Below are positions 11,991-25,800 of a DNA stretch of 64,000 bases, one piece after another. Each line of letters begins with the position of its first letter. The first letter of the stretch is position 1. Position numbers and translations under genes: made by a program. The notes beneath the pieces were generated by a model. The model was given only the letters and a program-made list of their open reading frames with translations. It was not told the DNA's origin and did not search any database. This DNA is from Rostratula benghalensis (taxonomy: Eukaryota > Chordata > Aves > Charadriiformes > Rostratulidae): positions 1,380,188 to 1,444,187 of the forward strand of contig VXAI01000114.1 in NCBI GenBank assembly GCA_013399305.1, read 5' to 3'.

Positions 11991-14144
11991 CCTAAAGCAC
12001 CTGTGTCAGTGGAGAGGTAGAACTGACCCAGGCTAAGCAATGCTAGACAGAGCTTGTCCAAAAAAATAAGGCCTTTAGGGTCTGAAGGGAATCCAGGAGT
12101 CACTCCCCAGGCCAAATAATTCAAAGTAAATGGCATACCAAAAGGATGCTATTTTAGCAGAAATCACCAGATTCTTATGCTGCTGTGCATGAAGGGAAGT
12201 TTCTGAAGCAGCAAGATGAGTTAGAAGGGGGAATATTTCTTGTCTGTGATACTTTAGGGATAGCATTGACTACTAATGAATTTGGTTTGATCTGTTGCTA
12301 GTCCCACAGATTTACATGTTTTGTCCTCGGACTGATGGTTGCCATAATCCGAGTGAAAAATTATATTAGAATATCAGTCTCATGCAGGCACAGAAATGCT
12401 GGCTTATAAATTGGGCTCCCTTTCTTAGCATAGAAAGTTGGTATATTTTGAAAACAAGTATAGCACGAGAGATTCAAGGGACTGCTGAGTAATTCTCCCC
12501 TTTCCCCCATCCTCTCCTCTCCTGTGGCTCTGCTCTTGAGCATTGACCTTCATTTTAGAGCTGAAACCTGAAGAATTGTGAGCTCTGCTCAGCGTATCTG
12601 AGCTGTCTGTCAGGCAAAGTGAGGGGGGAACTGCCTCCATAACAGACTGTCACAGAAGTATTTGTGCTCACAATCACCACTGCTTGCTCTCCACTCAGGT
12701 GCAGCATAAAAAACCCTGGATGGATCAAAAGCCATAGCTTTTCCTTCTGGGATAGACCTGACTATGAGCTCTCTCTACCCAGCACATGCTTAAATTGTTA
12801 TGACTATGGATGACCATGCAGGTTGTCATCGGTGCTGTTAAATCCAGTTAATGGGAGATGTCCCCACAAAACTTGCCTGTTAGCTCTCTCAGGTTTGGAT
12901 GGTAGCAAGTAACCTGTAGACAATATGATCCAGTAGAGCACCATGACATGGTCATCGGGACAGGAACTGTACCGATAGCACAGATTAATGGTGATATTTG
13001 TTTTCTCACCACTGACCATGACACATACCAATATTTGGTAACAGCTATGGATTAGTTCTCAAAATGGACTAAAGATAAACCCCTACAGGATAAACTACCC
13101 AAAAGTGTTGAAGGTCTCTGATTGAATTCATCAGACATTCATGTGTATCCACACAAATCAATGATCAAGGCAGGGAATTTGTCAATCAGGTAAGTGAGGA
13201 AAATACATTAACAGGTGACAGACAACAATTTGCCAGGGCACATAACCTTAGAGCCAGCAAGCTTGTGAAACGGCGGAATTGAACTGTGAAAGACAAATCA
13301 CTGAAGGTGGGGAGAGTGTCTTCGTTATGTCCTGCTCTCACATCTCACTGCTGAACAATGTCCAGTGAAATTTTCAGTCTTATCCTCGGCTACATTAAAA
13401 ATGTGAACAACCTGTTAATATACATTACAAATTCTGTTACTGCTTCACTTTAATAGCAAGATAACAATTGTCTGCCATTTACATATTTTGCATTTTATTA
13501 CTCTTGCATAATTCATCATAAGTAACATAACATGCTTGCCAAGAGAAGTTCTGCAAAATTTAAGAAAATGGAGGGCAAGCAGTAATACAATCAGAAATAG
13601 AAAATAATATTGAGTCATTTAGGAAAAAGGAAAGGAAATAAAGAGCAAAGTAAAAAGCATGAATGGAAGAGAGAAAACGAACTGATTACACTGAGGCATA
13701 AAACAGTGTGGAATAGAAAGTGACATCCTGTAAAAATGGGAATGCTTGGCACACACATCAGTGAAATTACTTTAATGGTGACTTAACTGGATGTACTGCA
13801 AAAAAATAAGTGTTATAGAAGAACACGTTTCAGGGAACAATTGCAGTGCTGACTCAGCAAAGCCTGTAAAAAAATGGAGCCATGACTGAGCAGATTGTAA
13901 GTCTTAGAAAGAGTTGTTATCTTTGCGAACTGTTAAAATCATTCCATTTCATTTTACTGTAGCTGCAAACAATAGTCTGCAGTAGGATCAAATGATTGGA
14001 TTTTGTCACCTTTTCTGCATTGCAATCACCTTCATTTGTCATGTTCATTTTGGTATAAAAACACTTAGACCATGACATTAAAATGTTTTTCATTGGACAA
14101 AAATTTGAGCTCATTTCACATCTGGGCAAAGTAATCTAAGAGTA

Positions 14145-14160
14145 TTTTTTTTTTTTTTTT
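14145..14160. repeat. Poly-T tract, 16 bases
   Basis: Uninterrupted T run with no recognisable element attached. Confidence 0.95.
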
Positions 14161-17100
14161 ATTTTCTAGTAGTGTCAGACTGGAAACAGAATGTAGTTAA
14201 CTGGTTTCAGATTCCTTTCTGCCATTAACCATGAGCCAGCTTTGAGGAGAATGTGTTCCTGTCAAGGGAATTCTGAATGCCCCATAAACAAAAGCCAAGT
14301 TTAGATTGGATGTGGTCTGCTTCTGGAGAGTCCAAAGGTTTTTATTGTGGTAGCTGAAACAAGATAAATCTCAACAATTTTGGCTTTGGAAAGAACAGCA
14401 CTGTTAGGTTTATAAATTCTTTTGATTTCAGCTCCCATCCAACTGTAGACATTACACTGAACCGTGAGAATGACCTGGGCATGGACAAGTCACAGACTAA
14501 CTGTCTGGATGTTCCCCGGATCAGGGCTAGCAGCAAATCAAGCCCAACTGGAGAAACTCATCACTGGAGAAACTCTCTGCTCTGGGGATTTGCGACACGT
14601 GGGTCGCTTCCCTTTGCATTTGACGTTACCTATGTCCCCTTGGCAACTGAGCAAACAACTTACCATGTAGTAGTATTAGGAAAGGATTGGTTATAGCTCT
14701 CTTCTAATGTCATTTAATGACTAAAAATGAACTGCACATTGGTATGTATGCATGAATCACAGTCTGGGAAACTCTATTTTGATTGGTAGGGGAAAATACA
14801 GAGATGTTGGATACCACTGAATGATGATAACTGATGGCAAATCTGACATCTAAGTGCCATTCACAATACATTGATACATAACCCCGTGTTTAGAGACACC
14901 CTTCCTCCCTCCCCCACCCCCCAAAACAATCTGAATAATGAATCAAATGGTCTCAGGAGTAATTGGATCTTTTTCTGTGTAATTAGCAATTTTTCCCCTT
15001 GCATTATAATTTAAAGTACTGTGGTTGAATTGAGCAACTCATGTAATGAGTCATTAGACTGAGGCTTTTAAGGAAGTTATTTCTGAAGGTCTGCGGAGGC
15101 TCAAATATGTCTAAATTAAAAGAATGACAGGCTGCAATCACGGCTGTAAAATAAAGGTGCTCAGTAAGCAGTCCTATTACAATCAGAAGGAAAAAGAAGC
15201 AGATCTCTGTCTTGTGCACAGAAGCAGAGGAAATGATGAATACCTTAGGTAACTCATTCTGTGCAAAATCAATCTTTCACTGTCAATTTTAAATGAACTA
15301 ATTTGTTCACAAATCTGCTCAGTCAGTTTGGAAGCATACTCAGTTCATCCATATTAGCAAATCCTTTAATCTTGACTAGTCCACTGAGTAAGAAATCTAG
15401 AAATGTGTTAATATGACTGGACATATGTAGTAGGATAAGAATTGATTCTTTTAATTAGTGTCTATTCAAGTTATAGTTCCTTCTTTTACTGAACTATTGA
15501 CCCACTGATATATAAAGAGATTACTGTTATGACTAAAATACCGTTCAAAGTTATATTTAACTCTTTCTTTATTGGTCAATGTCAGACAGAAAAATAATTT
15601 TTGAATTATCCCAAAATATACAGTGTAATCTAATTTAAAGTTTCTTTCAGATATGTTCCCATTAATTCTGGAGATTCAAACTGATATTTGAAATTTAAAA
15701 AACATAAGCCCCAAGTTATTGCTAAAGGAATGATATAATCCTTTCTTCCAATTTGCATAAAAATATGAAATGCTATTTGTAATCCTATTTGATATCAAGA
15801 CTGTCAGAATTTCACCCATCACAATTCAAGTACTGAACCCGCTGAAATTCATTGATGATAAAGGTACACTTTTAACAAAAAGAGTTTAAAACAGTAAGCA
15901 GAGAGACATTACTCCTGTTCCTCTCATTCCTACTCTGTTCACAAAGGCCAAGGCCCAAATAAGTTAAACTCCTGATAGTCTGTGATTCTGTGATTTACCG
16001 GTTTCTCTTCACTCTAGGTTATAGAAGAGCCTCTGTAGCAGGGTGGCCCTTGGCAGATTTATCATCCCAATGCCGAATATCTATGTCCTGTCCGGGGAGC
16101 AAATATATTATTATATTATCAATATGACTCTGAACAATGTGCTTAAATGACCTTTATTTACTTTAGGAATGTTTTGAGCCACAGCAATAGCAAAATGCTT
16201 TAGCACCCCGCCTAGGTGGACAACCACTTTTACTAACATAGAAAGCATAGGACTAGATTTTAAGACTTGTAGTGACTTATTTAAGCGGAACTTGAATATG
16301 GAAACAAAAGTGAGAAATATGTGCTGACTAAAATGTGGAAAAATATCATGTACTGAATCCTTCTTACTGTAAACCAGCAAGCCAAGTCCCTATGCTTTTT
16401 TGAGCTTGGAGGATCTCATTTCCACTGTTTTTGGCAGGACTATTAGCCCCCAAGGTATGACCTTAACCTGGGGATTTGCACTTATCTATGCCTTGTAACA
16501 CCTCTTTTTTTGCTAGCTAGTCTATAATTAAGTAAATATAAGTAAGAAAAAGGAGCAATGCATGACAGGAAGAAGACAGCTGTTGTATTTTGAGTCCTGT
16601 ATTTGTGGAGCTTTCTAAGCATCCATCTGCTTCATTTCAGGTCGTTTCTCTCCTAAGCTTCCAATGTGATGTTTGTTTTGCTCACCTACTTTTTCAGCAG
16701 GCTGAGCTGCTGGGGTCTGACTGGTGGGAACCAGCAGATTGCTGTCACTGAAGGCAGCAAATTAACACTGGCTTTTCCCAGTCTGCCTCCTTAGTGCATT
16801 AAGACTGGCCTTTGCCATTGGAGCTGTTGATGTCTACGAGCTCAGAATTTTTTAACTGGGCATATAAACAGTTGGAGAGGGATTAGGACAACACAACACC
16901 ATAACCAACCATCTCATGTGCCCTTGTTCTCTTATTTCAGCATAATAGTGGCCATTATGGTCTCCCCAGTTATAGTTTAATGCTTTGGCCAAGTGTGTCT
17001 ATAAGCATTCAGCATTAATTTTTGTCTGTGGTTTGACCTTTTTTCTCTTAATTTGGCTCAGCAGCAGCCATTTTCTGGACTTTGCCTCACTAATTTGTAT

Positions 17101-19001
17101 CTAAATATCTCTAGCAGTGCTCCTCAGTGTCTACACACTGCCTACTTTGAAAGCCCATGTCTATGTAAAACAGGATTATTAAAGCTTTAAAACAGAAGAG
17201 TTTGATTTAGCAGATGACCACAAACACTTACATTAATGATGAAATTGTAGTCTTTGCCCAGTGTTCTTTACTCAGCATCTCAGTTTCATTATGCTAGTAG
17301 TGTGGGTCTGTTACATGTTCAAAGTGTCTCAAGAACACCCTGATGCTGGGGGGTAGTTCCCCATGAGAGTCCCACTGGTCTAAATAGAGCTATGCACTGA
17401 GTAGTGGATTTTTGTTTCCTGATGAAACCACTATGGAAAATTCTCCGTTTACTTTACTTTAATTCCCAGAGAAGTACCTGATTGTGCAAATAGTTCTATT
17501 AAATTATTAGCCTTTGCAAATGCCAGGATACTTACAGATAAATATGTCGATACCAGGTATATATCCCTATCTCCCTATATGTAATTCTCTGCATATATTT
17601 ACATGTGAACTGATTTTGCATGGTCTTGGTGGAGGACAGGACAGTGGTTAGTTTGGCTCATTTAAAATACTAATGATGATGGCCTTAGAAGTGACTATAA
17701 TAATAATCATGGCATTTTTAATGTCTGAATTATTGCAGAACCTGAAAACAATCCTCTTGCTTCCAAGGCAGATGTGGGATTGAACAGAAGATGAATGGCA
17801 CATCTCTATCAGCCAGTGTGTTTTGATAATTGATCAAATTTCCATTTTAATTAGAAAACATGCACCCAAAATGGGTGGGATCACAAGATTCTATCAGCTC
17901 AGTTTTTCTTAATCCTCTGGGGTGAATGAAAAAAATGAAGAGGCTGGCCTTTTGCTAACTCTGAATTCAAGAGATTGCCTTGACCACTGCTTGTTCGATT
18001 TATCTAGGAATGTCTTTTGTGCTGTATGCTCTCTGATTGTCTGAAAATACCTTTTAATTTCCTGAATACATATATGTATACAATGAATATTAATAAAGAG
18101 CTGATTAGTATCTCTTCTGCCTGCATCCAATAATATTTTATCATAGACAGATTGTATCTGCAATTGCATATTTAAAGTCTACAGTGGAATGGCACACGAG
18201 CTTGACTGAGTATTGACAGTGAAATCCTACACTAAAATTTTAGATTTTCTTGTACAGATTTAAGTTCTGATGATGGTGAAAAATGAAACTAAAAAACCCT
18301 TGAAAACTTACTTATTTTTTATTCCAGTAAAACTGTGATTTCCTTACTTTCAGATATTCCAGCCAGCAAAACTACGAGTATTGCTGGTGCTTACCACCAG
18401 TCGCAGTTGCTGGCATGGGAGGGAAAGACTCCTTCCCCAGGGGGCAACAGAAAGGTTACAGAGCCACAAACTTGGACAGACCCAACCCTCACAACTTTTG
18501 CATGAAATGAAAATGATGACTGCCCGCAAGAGCGCCGTCAAGGAATGCGGCCCCATATCTCCTAGGGAATGAAACACCTCTGCTGTGGCTCTGCCCCCAT
18601 CCCTTTCCTTCTGCACAGGGAAATGCCACTTGCTGTATGTATGCAGGAACTATGACAGTGTTGGAGAAAGCGAGAGTAAGGTTTGCCTTCTAGTTTCTTC
18701 ATAATGAACTGAAACTTTTAGTCTGCTTACCTCAAAATACTTGCTGTTTTGTTTCCTCTGGTGGCTGAGTCTCTGCCAGTGTGCAGGATGACAGATTGAG
18801 TGCTAATTCTACCACCTGTAGACCTTGTTTATTTCAAAATGTCACTTGTTTTTTATATCTTAAGTGCCAAGAGAGATGTTCTCCCAGGATACCAAACATC
18901 AGTCATTATTATAACGTAGATATTAAGCCACCCATGTTTCAAACACATCAGTCAAAGACATCTGTCCTGCAACTGTACAGCAGAAAGGGCAGTGTGTTAT
19001 T

Positions 19002-19021
19002 AGAGAGAAAGAGAGAAAGAG
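19002..19021. repeat. (GAGAAA)n purine repeat
   Basis: About three GAGAAA-type units form a short pure-purine tract. Confidence 0.8.
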
Positions 19022-22000
19022 ATACCAGGGGAGCCAAAATCATTATCTGAATATATCACTGAGGCTGTCTGAAAGCTGTAGGACCCACGGCAGAGCCCAC
19101 ATATTGCAATGGAAATTTCAGTCCTCTGTGATCATATAATTGCTCCACAGTAATTTCTTCTAGCAGCTTCTCATAAAGTTTCATCATGAAAGAACATGGG
19201 CTCTGAAATCTCCCATGTTTGGCTGAATCATTGCAAAAATTCTGTATTTCCAGAAGGGTGATGAGGAGAAAATACATCCAGAATTCCAATTCCTTACCTT
19301 CCGGCTTTACACAAGTTCTCAAAAAATGCACCTAGCCCCCACTGGGTACAACCTAATGCTTACTCCAGAGGCCAGTGACAAACTGTGTAGGAGCAAGAAA
19401 GACGAGAAGAAACTTTCTGAGGGCATCTGCTAGTTCCATGTTGGCTGTCTTGATGAGGCATGTCAGGACGCATTGGTAGTGCGCAGTGAGGCTGAAGATT
19501 CCCTACTGTCTGGAACCGAGTCATTTGCCAGGCTTTCCTTGTCAGGGAGAGTTAAACCAGTCACTGATCCTAATTCTAACACTGTTGTTGCAGCATTCCA
19601 ATTTTTAATCGCTACATGACTTGTCAGGTTGAATACAAGCCACATGAATAAAATTTAAAAACCTCCTAATAATGAGGGTGTCAAAGATTACTAGCACTTG
19701 GTGTTTCTACAGTTACCTTTTTGTTTCCTAAAAGTGGAACCAAGGTGTAAGTGCCCTCATTTCCAATTGTCCTTTATTTTTTCACTTCCCCCCACAGGAA
19801 CTCTATTCCTGAAGGCCATCAATATAGTGGTTGATAAGCAACACGTTCCTCCACCTCCTGTACAGTGCTGGGGCAGCTTCCTGCAGGCTTAAGAACGTAA
19901 TTCAAAAAGGGGATCCCCATCTTCCACAATTAGGGGGCAATATAGATGACAAGTAGGTAAAAAGATCAACCTCTTATATGTCTTAATCCTAGGGTGGCAG
20001 TCTCTTTTTTCTAGTTGCTTTTCTCCCCAAGTTTTGAAACATATAAGAAGTGAGTCTCTTGCTGTCAATGAGCATTGTCTTTGGAATGTCAAATCTTTGT
20101 GTATCACAATTTTGCCTGTAAATATTTGAAATTTGAAGTAATTGTGGAAAATTGGGGCAAGCAAAGTGGGAGCCTCTCAGAAGGAAAGGGCATTTTTCAG
20201 GCTAACAAACTGACATGTACACATTCCAGTGTTCCTTTCCCCGACAGAGGATGGCTGGGACAGATGTGCTTCATGCAATAAGTTCCTGGATGCTGACAAA
20301 CAAATCAGCTTCCAGTAGACTCTGGATTCTCATCTGCAATTGAACTAATTTACCATCTTCATCTGCTGTGTGAATGAAATATAATAATTGATTTCAAGAC
20401 ACTAGCATGCTGACAAATATGGGCTGCTGAATGCCAGCCTTTTTCAACGAAAAATTATCTTACCCTTAGCAGTGTTTCAGTTCACTGATTTCTTTTTGTT
20501 TGGTTGGTTTTCTTATAGAATGCTTAAATTCACGGTGCTTTACACAAAGGAAAATCCACACTGTAATCTCTAATCACTGTAGAAAAGGCAAGGTCATTTG
20601 ACTTCATTTGACTTCATCTTGCCTTGAGATTGGAAGTAAAATTACAGCACACAATAAAGCAAAAGCTACATGCAGGAAGAGTTAAGAGCAATGTTCTGGT
20701 TATGGCTTTAACATTTATATCAACATGAAATTGGAGCATTTCAATATTTAAAAAGTTTAATAATATGTGGAAAATAAGTTCAGCATCAGAGCTGAACCAA
20801 GAAAGATTGGAGCAGCCTATTAAAAATGAAACAATGTGGTGAATCTGTGAGTGATTGAGATGTGGTTTATTTAAAAGGCTGTTGTACGCTGCATATTTTA
20901 GATTAAGCACAATGATTATTACAAAATGGTTTGTTTTAATGCAAAAAAATTGTTTAGCTCTGAATGTAAAGGCAAGATGTAGCAAAGGAACTATTGACTC
21001 AGGGTGGTGTGCACATGGCCTCCAGAGAAGGCAGCTGCTGTGACAGGGCTACCTATCTACCTGTGCAACTCTGCAGCTGACCCAGCTTCTGGAATCCATC
21101 CCCACCTTCAGGAGGAGATTCTTCACTGCAGTGACAAAGGAACAAAGGCTGTAACTCCAGAGTGCATTCTGTATTTGGGGAAATCTGCCTGGAGCCTCTC
21201 CAGCCCTATCTGTGCTTTTCCCAGAAGCCCATTGCAGCCCTTGAAAATTCTTCAGGGCTCCAAGAAAAAATTATGGTGGCAGCTGCCCTTTTATTTATTA
21301 GTAGAACAGAATCTTTGCACTGAATAGTGTTGCTGGGTACTGCTTTGGTCACTCTGTTTTACTCAGCTGTTACTAAAACCCCTATCCATCTCAGAAATTA
21401 ATCAGTGTCACAAGGTCTACTCTAACCCTCCTTTTGGAAGCAGAAAAGTACATAATAGAAATTATATAAAAATTTAGGTGTGACTTTACACTAGAGTACA
21501 ATTCATGAGCACTTACATGTAGTTATCTGATGATTTATCTAGTCCAGTGGCTGCTGTGCTCTGCACCACCCTTGTTGCTATCTCTTCTTCCTGTAAATAT
21601 GAATTGAACTGGCAGGACTCATTAGGCTTTTAAAGTGTAAATAAAATCTTTCACCAATGAGCATTCTTGGTTCTATGCCCCAGTTTCAGAAATACACACA
21701 ACTAAGGTTCAACAAAACTTTCCTAACCACAAAAAGTAAGAGGAGAGGGGCAGAAAAGCCACGTTTTCTTTTTAAAAACTCAGACTATGGGTAGTTTGAA
21801 TCTTTGTTCCCTTTTATTCTGATCATCAGAGGGTGAGCAAAATCACACTTTTTCCTGAGTTCAGAGAAAGGTTTTATTTTTGTCATTTCTATTATGAGCA
21901 AACTGGGATGAATGTGATTTTGAGTTGGGCTTGGAAATAGCTCATAAGATTTGGGTTTGCAGAACAAAATCTGAGATTGAGTTGGATAAAACACACTTCT

Positions 22001-22856
22001 TATTATCAAAATTATGAACTTGTGCAGCTGTGTATAAAAATAAGATTTAGCCTTTTTAATCTTCCCTGACAAGCCAGGGTATTTGAACTTTTGCCTTCTC
22101 TCTGAACCATAACTTGGTTGAAATTCCCAAAAGAGGGAAACAGGATTAAATTTGATTAAGGGTTGCAGTGGTTCAATGTAGAGTAAAATATTTTTATCCA
22201 CCCTGATTTGATCCTATATTGAAAAGATAAGGTGATCTATTTAGCTACCCATATTTTATAATAGTGAATTACTCTATGCAAAATATGTAAAGATGACATG
22301 CAACAACATTCCTTTATCAACCGTTCAACAAATTATTATAAACCCTTGAAGCACTGTTTCTGTTGAATATACTGGAGTAAAATATAAACCAAAATTTACT
22401 TTACACTTCTATGTCATTCTACAGCCAAAACTTGTCCCAAAAAAACCTCAGTGCATCACTTAGTTGCCTTCAATTTAGATTGATTATGTCTTTATACTGG
22501 GGAGAGGGCCTGCCTGATAAAAGAATGGCTTAATCTTTATTTGCCTAGAGCAGTTAGACAAATAAGTGAAGCAAGCAGCCTCCTGTGACTGATTTCTACT
22601 CACTTAAGGCAATTCACCCTTGAAACAGAGAATAATTGTTCTCTGTCCTTTTTCGGATATTGTCTTCCCTTTCATGTATTATATCCAAATAATCTTTAAG
22701 ATTTTGACCATTAAAGGAATACATAGTGAATCAAAACCATACAGCAGGCTAAATTCCACCTTGTGAGACATACCTACAGTTTTCGTAACAGCCAGTAGAA
22801 GCCATGCACACAAGTAGAAGCAAAATTTGGTCCATAGCCTCCTTAAATCCTGAATT

Positions 22857-22896
22857 AAAAAAAAAAAAAAAAGAAAAGAAAAAATAAAGAAAAAAG
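22857..22896. repeat. Poly-A tract and A-rich extension
   Basis: Sixteen A bases are followed by AAAAG/AAAAAT-type units. This looks like a decayed A tail or low-complexity DNA; no parent gene is recognisable upstream. Confidence 0.9.
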
Positions 22897-25800
22897 AGGC
22901 ATCTTCTGTTTTAAGCAACAGGAAATGAATGTGTGGATGTGTGGTCTTTGATCAAAAATACCGTGTGTCAACAGTGTGATAATACTTAGAATTGTGCAAT
23001 AGAAAGGAATTTAATTCCTAGATGGTACCCATCTGGACAAGAACCATGGGTCTGCCTGTGGAAATTTCCTGCTTTAGGTACCTTTTTCTCCTTTACATCA
23101 ATTTTGTGTGAAAAGGTAACAAAAGTTTCTCTTCAGCACCCACATAGAAGGTGAAGTCCCATCTCCTTAGTTTAGCTCTACTCTTAATAAAAATATTTAT
23201 TTCTTTCCTGCAGCTGGTCAAGTGGTTAGCAATGACCAATGAGTTACAGGTCTTCTCTTATTAAGAAGAAATCTAGCAAGGCTTTTCATTTAATTTAGGT
23301 CTAGCTGTTATTCCATGCTGGTCTTGAGACTGAAATAACTTATAGCAATTCCAAGTTTAGCATTCCTTTTTATAAACATTTATATTTAATCACTTATACA
23401 TTAAATTATTGGTAATCCAGTAACAAGATTGTACCAGAGGTGGCTTATAATTCACTCTGAAACTTTCTTTTTTAGTTACTTCTTCCTCAGAACTGCCTCT
23501 TGCAAATTCCTTTCTATCAGTGGAATCAAGGACACCCACTCTGATACTGCAAACTAAACATTTAGTACTGGGTTTGAACTGTAAAAGTTCATCAAACTCA
23601 ATAAGAATTCTTAATTTCAGGGTTAAAGCATGAGACAAGACAAAAATAAACTTTCCTGTAAGCAGATGATAAGAAAAAAAATAAATCAGTTTTAATCTAA
23701 GATTTGGAGAGGAATTTTTTTACATAGTGAAAGCTGAGTACCTGGCAAATATATCTGTTGGAAATGCATAATTAAAATTAGGAATAACAAACTATTCAAA
23801 ACTATTCAATTGTGGTCCTTCAAAGGCTGTAATTATGTATCCTGTACTGAGTCTTATACTGACTCTACTGCTTGGTATTTCAGCTGGTTGTACTCTGTCC
23901 AAAAATGGATTACTTAAGCTTTTCACAGGAAGAATCTTCCATGTCTTTTCTGGCAGGAAGAACTGTTTTTAGGAAGGTATTTATTTACATAGGTCATATA
24001 CATGGGGACTGACCCAAAGCTGTAAATTGTAAACACCAAAATGGAGCAAAGAGAAACTGCTGATGTTATAAAAATTGTGGATGTTTCAATATGATAAGGA
24101 TTTTGATTGTGTCTTTCCTTTACTCAGTCACACCCACTGTGTTGGACAAATCTGTGCTGGACAAATTTGTGTCAGCTAATACAATTCTCTGCAGATGATT
24201 TACAATTTAAATTTTACACTAGAAACCACTGACAGCTGAATTTTGCTATGTCATGCAAGGTTCTTTCAAATGCAGCGACTCACAGTGAGGTAGCAGGGAC
24301 CAATTCTTTACCAGCTGATGCTGAGGAGATGTTTGTAAATGAAATCACAGTTTCATGTACCTAGGTATGTTATAAAGAAGACAGTGAGTTGGTGTTAATG
24401 ATGTTGAATTTAGAAATTTTACTAAACCTTGAATTAGAGAAAATAGGAAGTTACATATTTGTCTCTACATGAGTCCAGACTGCAAAATGAGTGCATATGT
24501 GCATAATACTCTAAACAGATCAGAAATATACATCATTAATCTTAATTTATGACATAAGTTCAAATTCTAATTTTTTAGGAATTCTTTTGACTTTTCAGAT
24601 AATCAAGCTTTGCACTATAATAAAACGTAACAATTCTGTAAGGGATGGTGGGTGAGGGCATCATCTGCTAAGCTCCCAAGTCACACCAAGCTTGCCACTG
24701 TGCTATTTGTCATTATTTCTTTGACACAGACTTGATAAAATATTATATCCTGTTTTAAAAGTAATGGTTTAATAAGTGGACATGAATGGGTATGTAGTTT
24801 TTCAAAAATCCAACTTGCTAGCAGTCTATCCTTTCTTAGACTCTACAGTTAGGAATGAGAGGTAGTTTTGCTGTGACACACTGTGAGAATCTGTATCTCA
24901 TTGTTGTTTAGATCATGGATGGACAACAATGGCTTTTTTCAAAGTTTCACAGACTAGCAAACTTAAAGTAGCTCCTTTTAATTGAAATCCAGACATACTT
25001 TTAGGTAAAAACAAAACTGAGCTGGCTTGAGTTTTTCCCAAGCCAAACAAAAGAGATTGGAACTTTCCATTGTTTTTGTCTGCCAACCATGCATTGTTAA
25101 AGGAATCGAAATAAAGAGGGAAAGGGGTCAAGGGTTATAGAGCTCATATTTCCACTCTACATGACCCCATCTCAGCAATAGTGGGACCCTCGTGATCAGT
25201 TCCTGTTGGTCTAACGGAACAGCCATTTCTTAAGAAAAGGAATTACTGCGTACAGTACCTTTGTGACTAACAGAAGAATACACTAGCTCTTCAAAGGTCC
25301 TTTCATTACAGCCCCTGAAGAGGACTCTGACATTACTTTCTTGAGATTATAATGAAAACAGCTGTACTTGTACGAATCCCCCTTTTTATTATTTTTTGTA
25401 ACAAAACAAGATTGATGTTATGCCACTTTCTGTTCTGTCATGAGAATAAGGTATCACAAATGCTAATAACTACCACAGCAGCAATATGCACTACTTTGAT
25501 CTTTTCTCTATTCTCTAATTTGGGCAGCTGGCCACTGAATTCCTTCCTAAAAATCTGTGCTGCCAATAAACAAAGGGAAAATGGCCAACAAAATCAAATG
25601 TGCACATTTAAAACTGTTCATCTGACTAGTTCAATTCAAAGCCTACATAAGTAATGCAAATACAATACTTTGATTTTGTGATTTTAGGCACAGAAATCCT
25701 AATACACATTCTTCTGACGATGGATTGTGGCAGAACGAGAAATACCACAGCCAACCAATTCTCATTAAAATCTAAAGCTTGTAATCCCTTCGTTCTTATT

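Noticed and set aside
15979..15997. TCTGTGATTCTGTGATT, like a CR1 3' tail
   Set aside because: Only two tail-like units, and no CR1 body could be recognised beside them.
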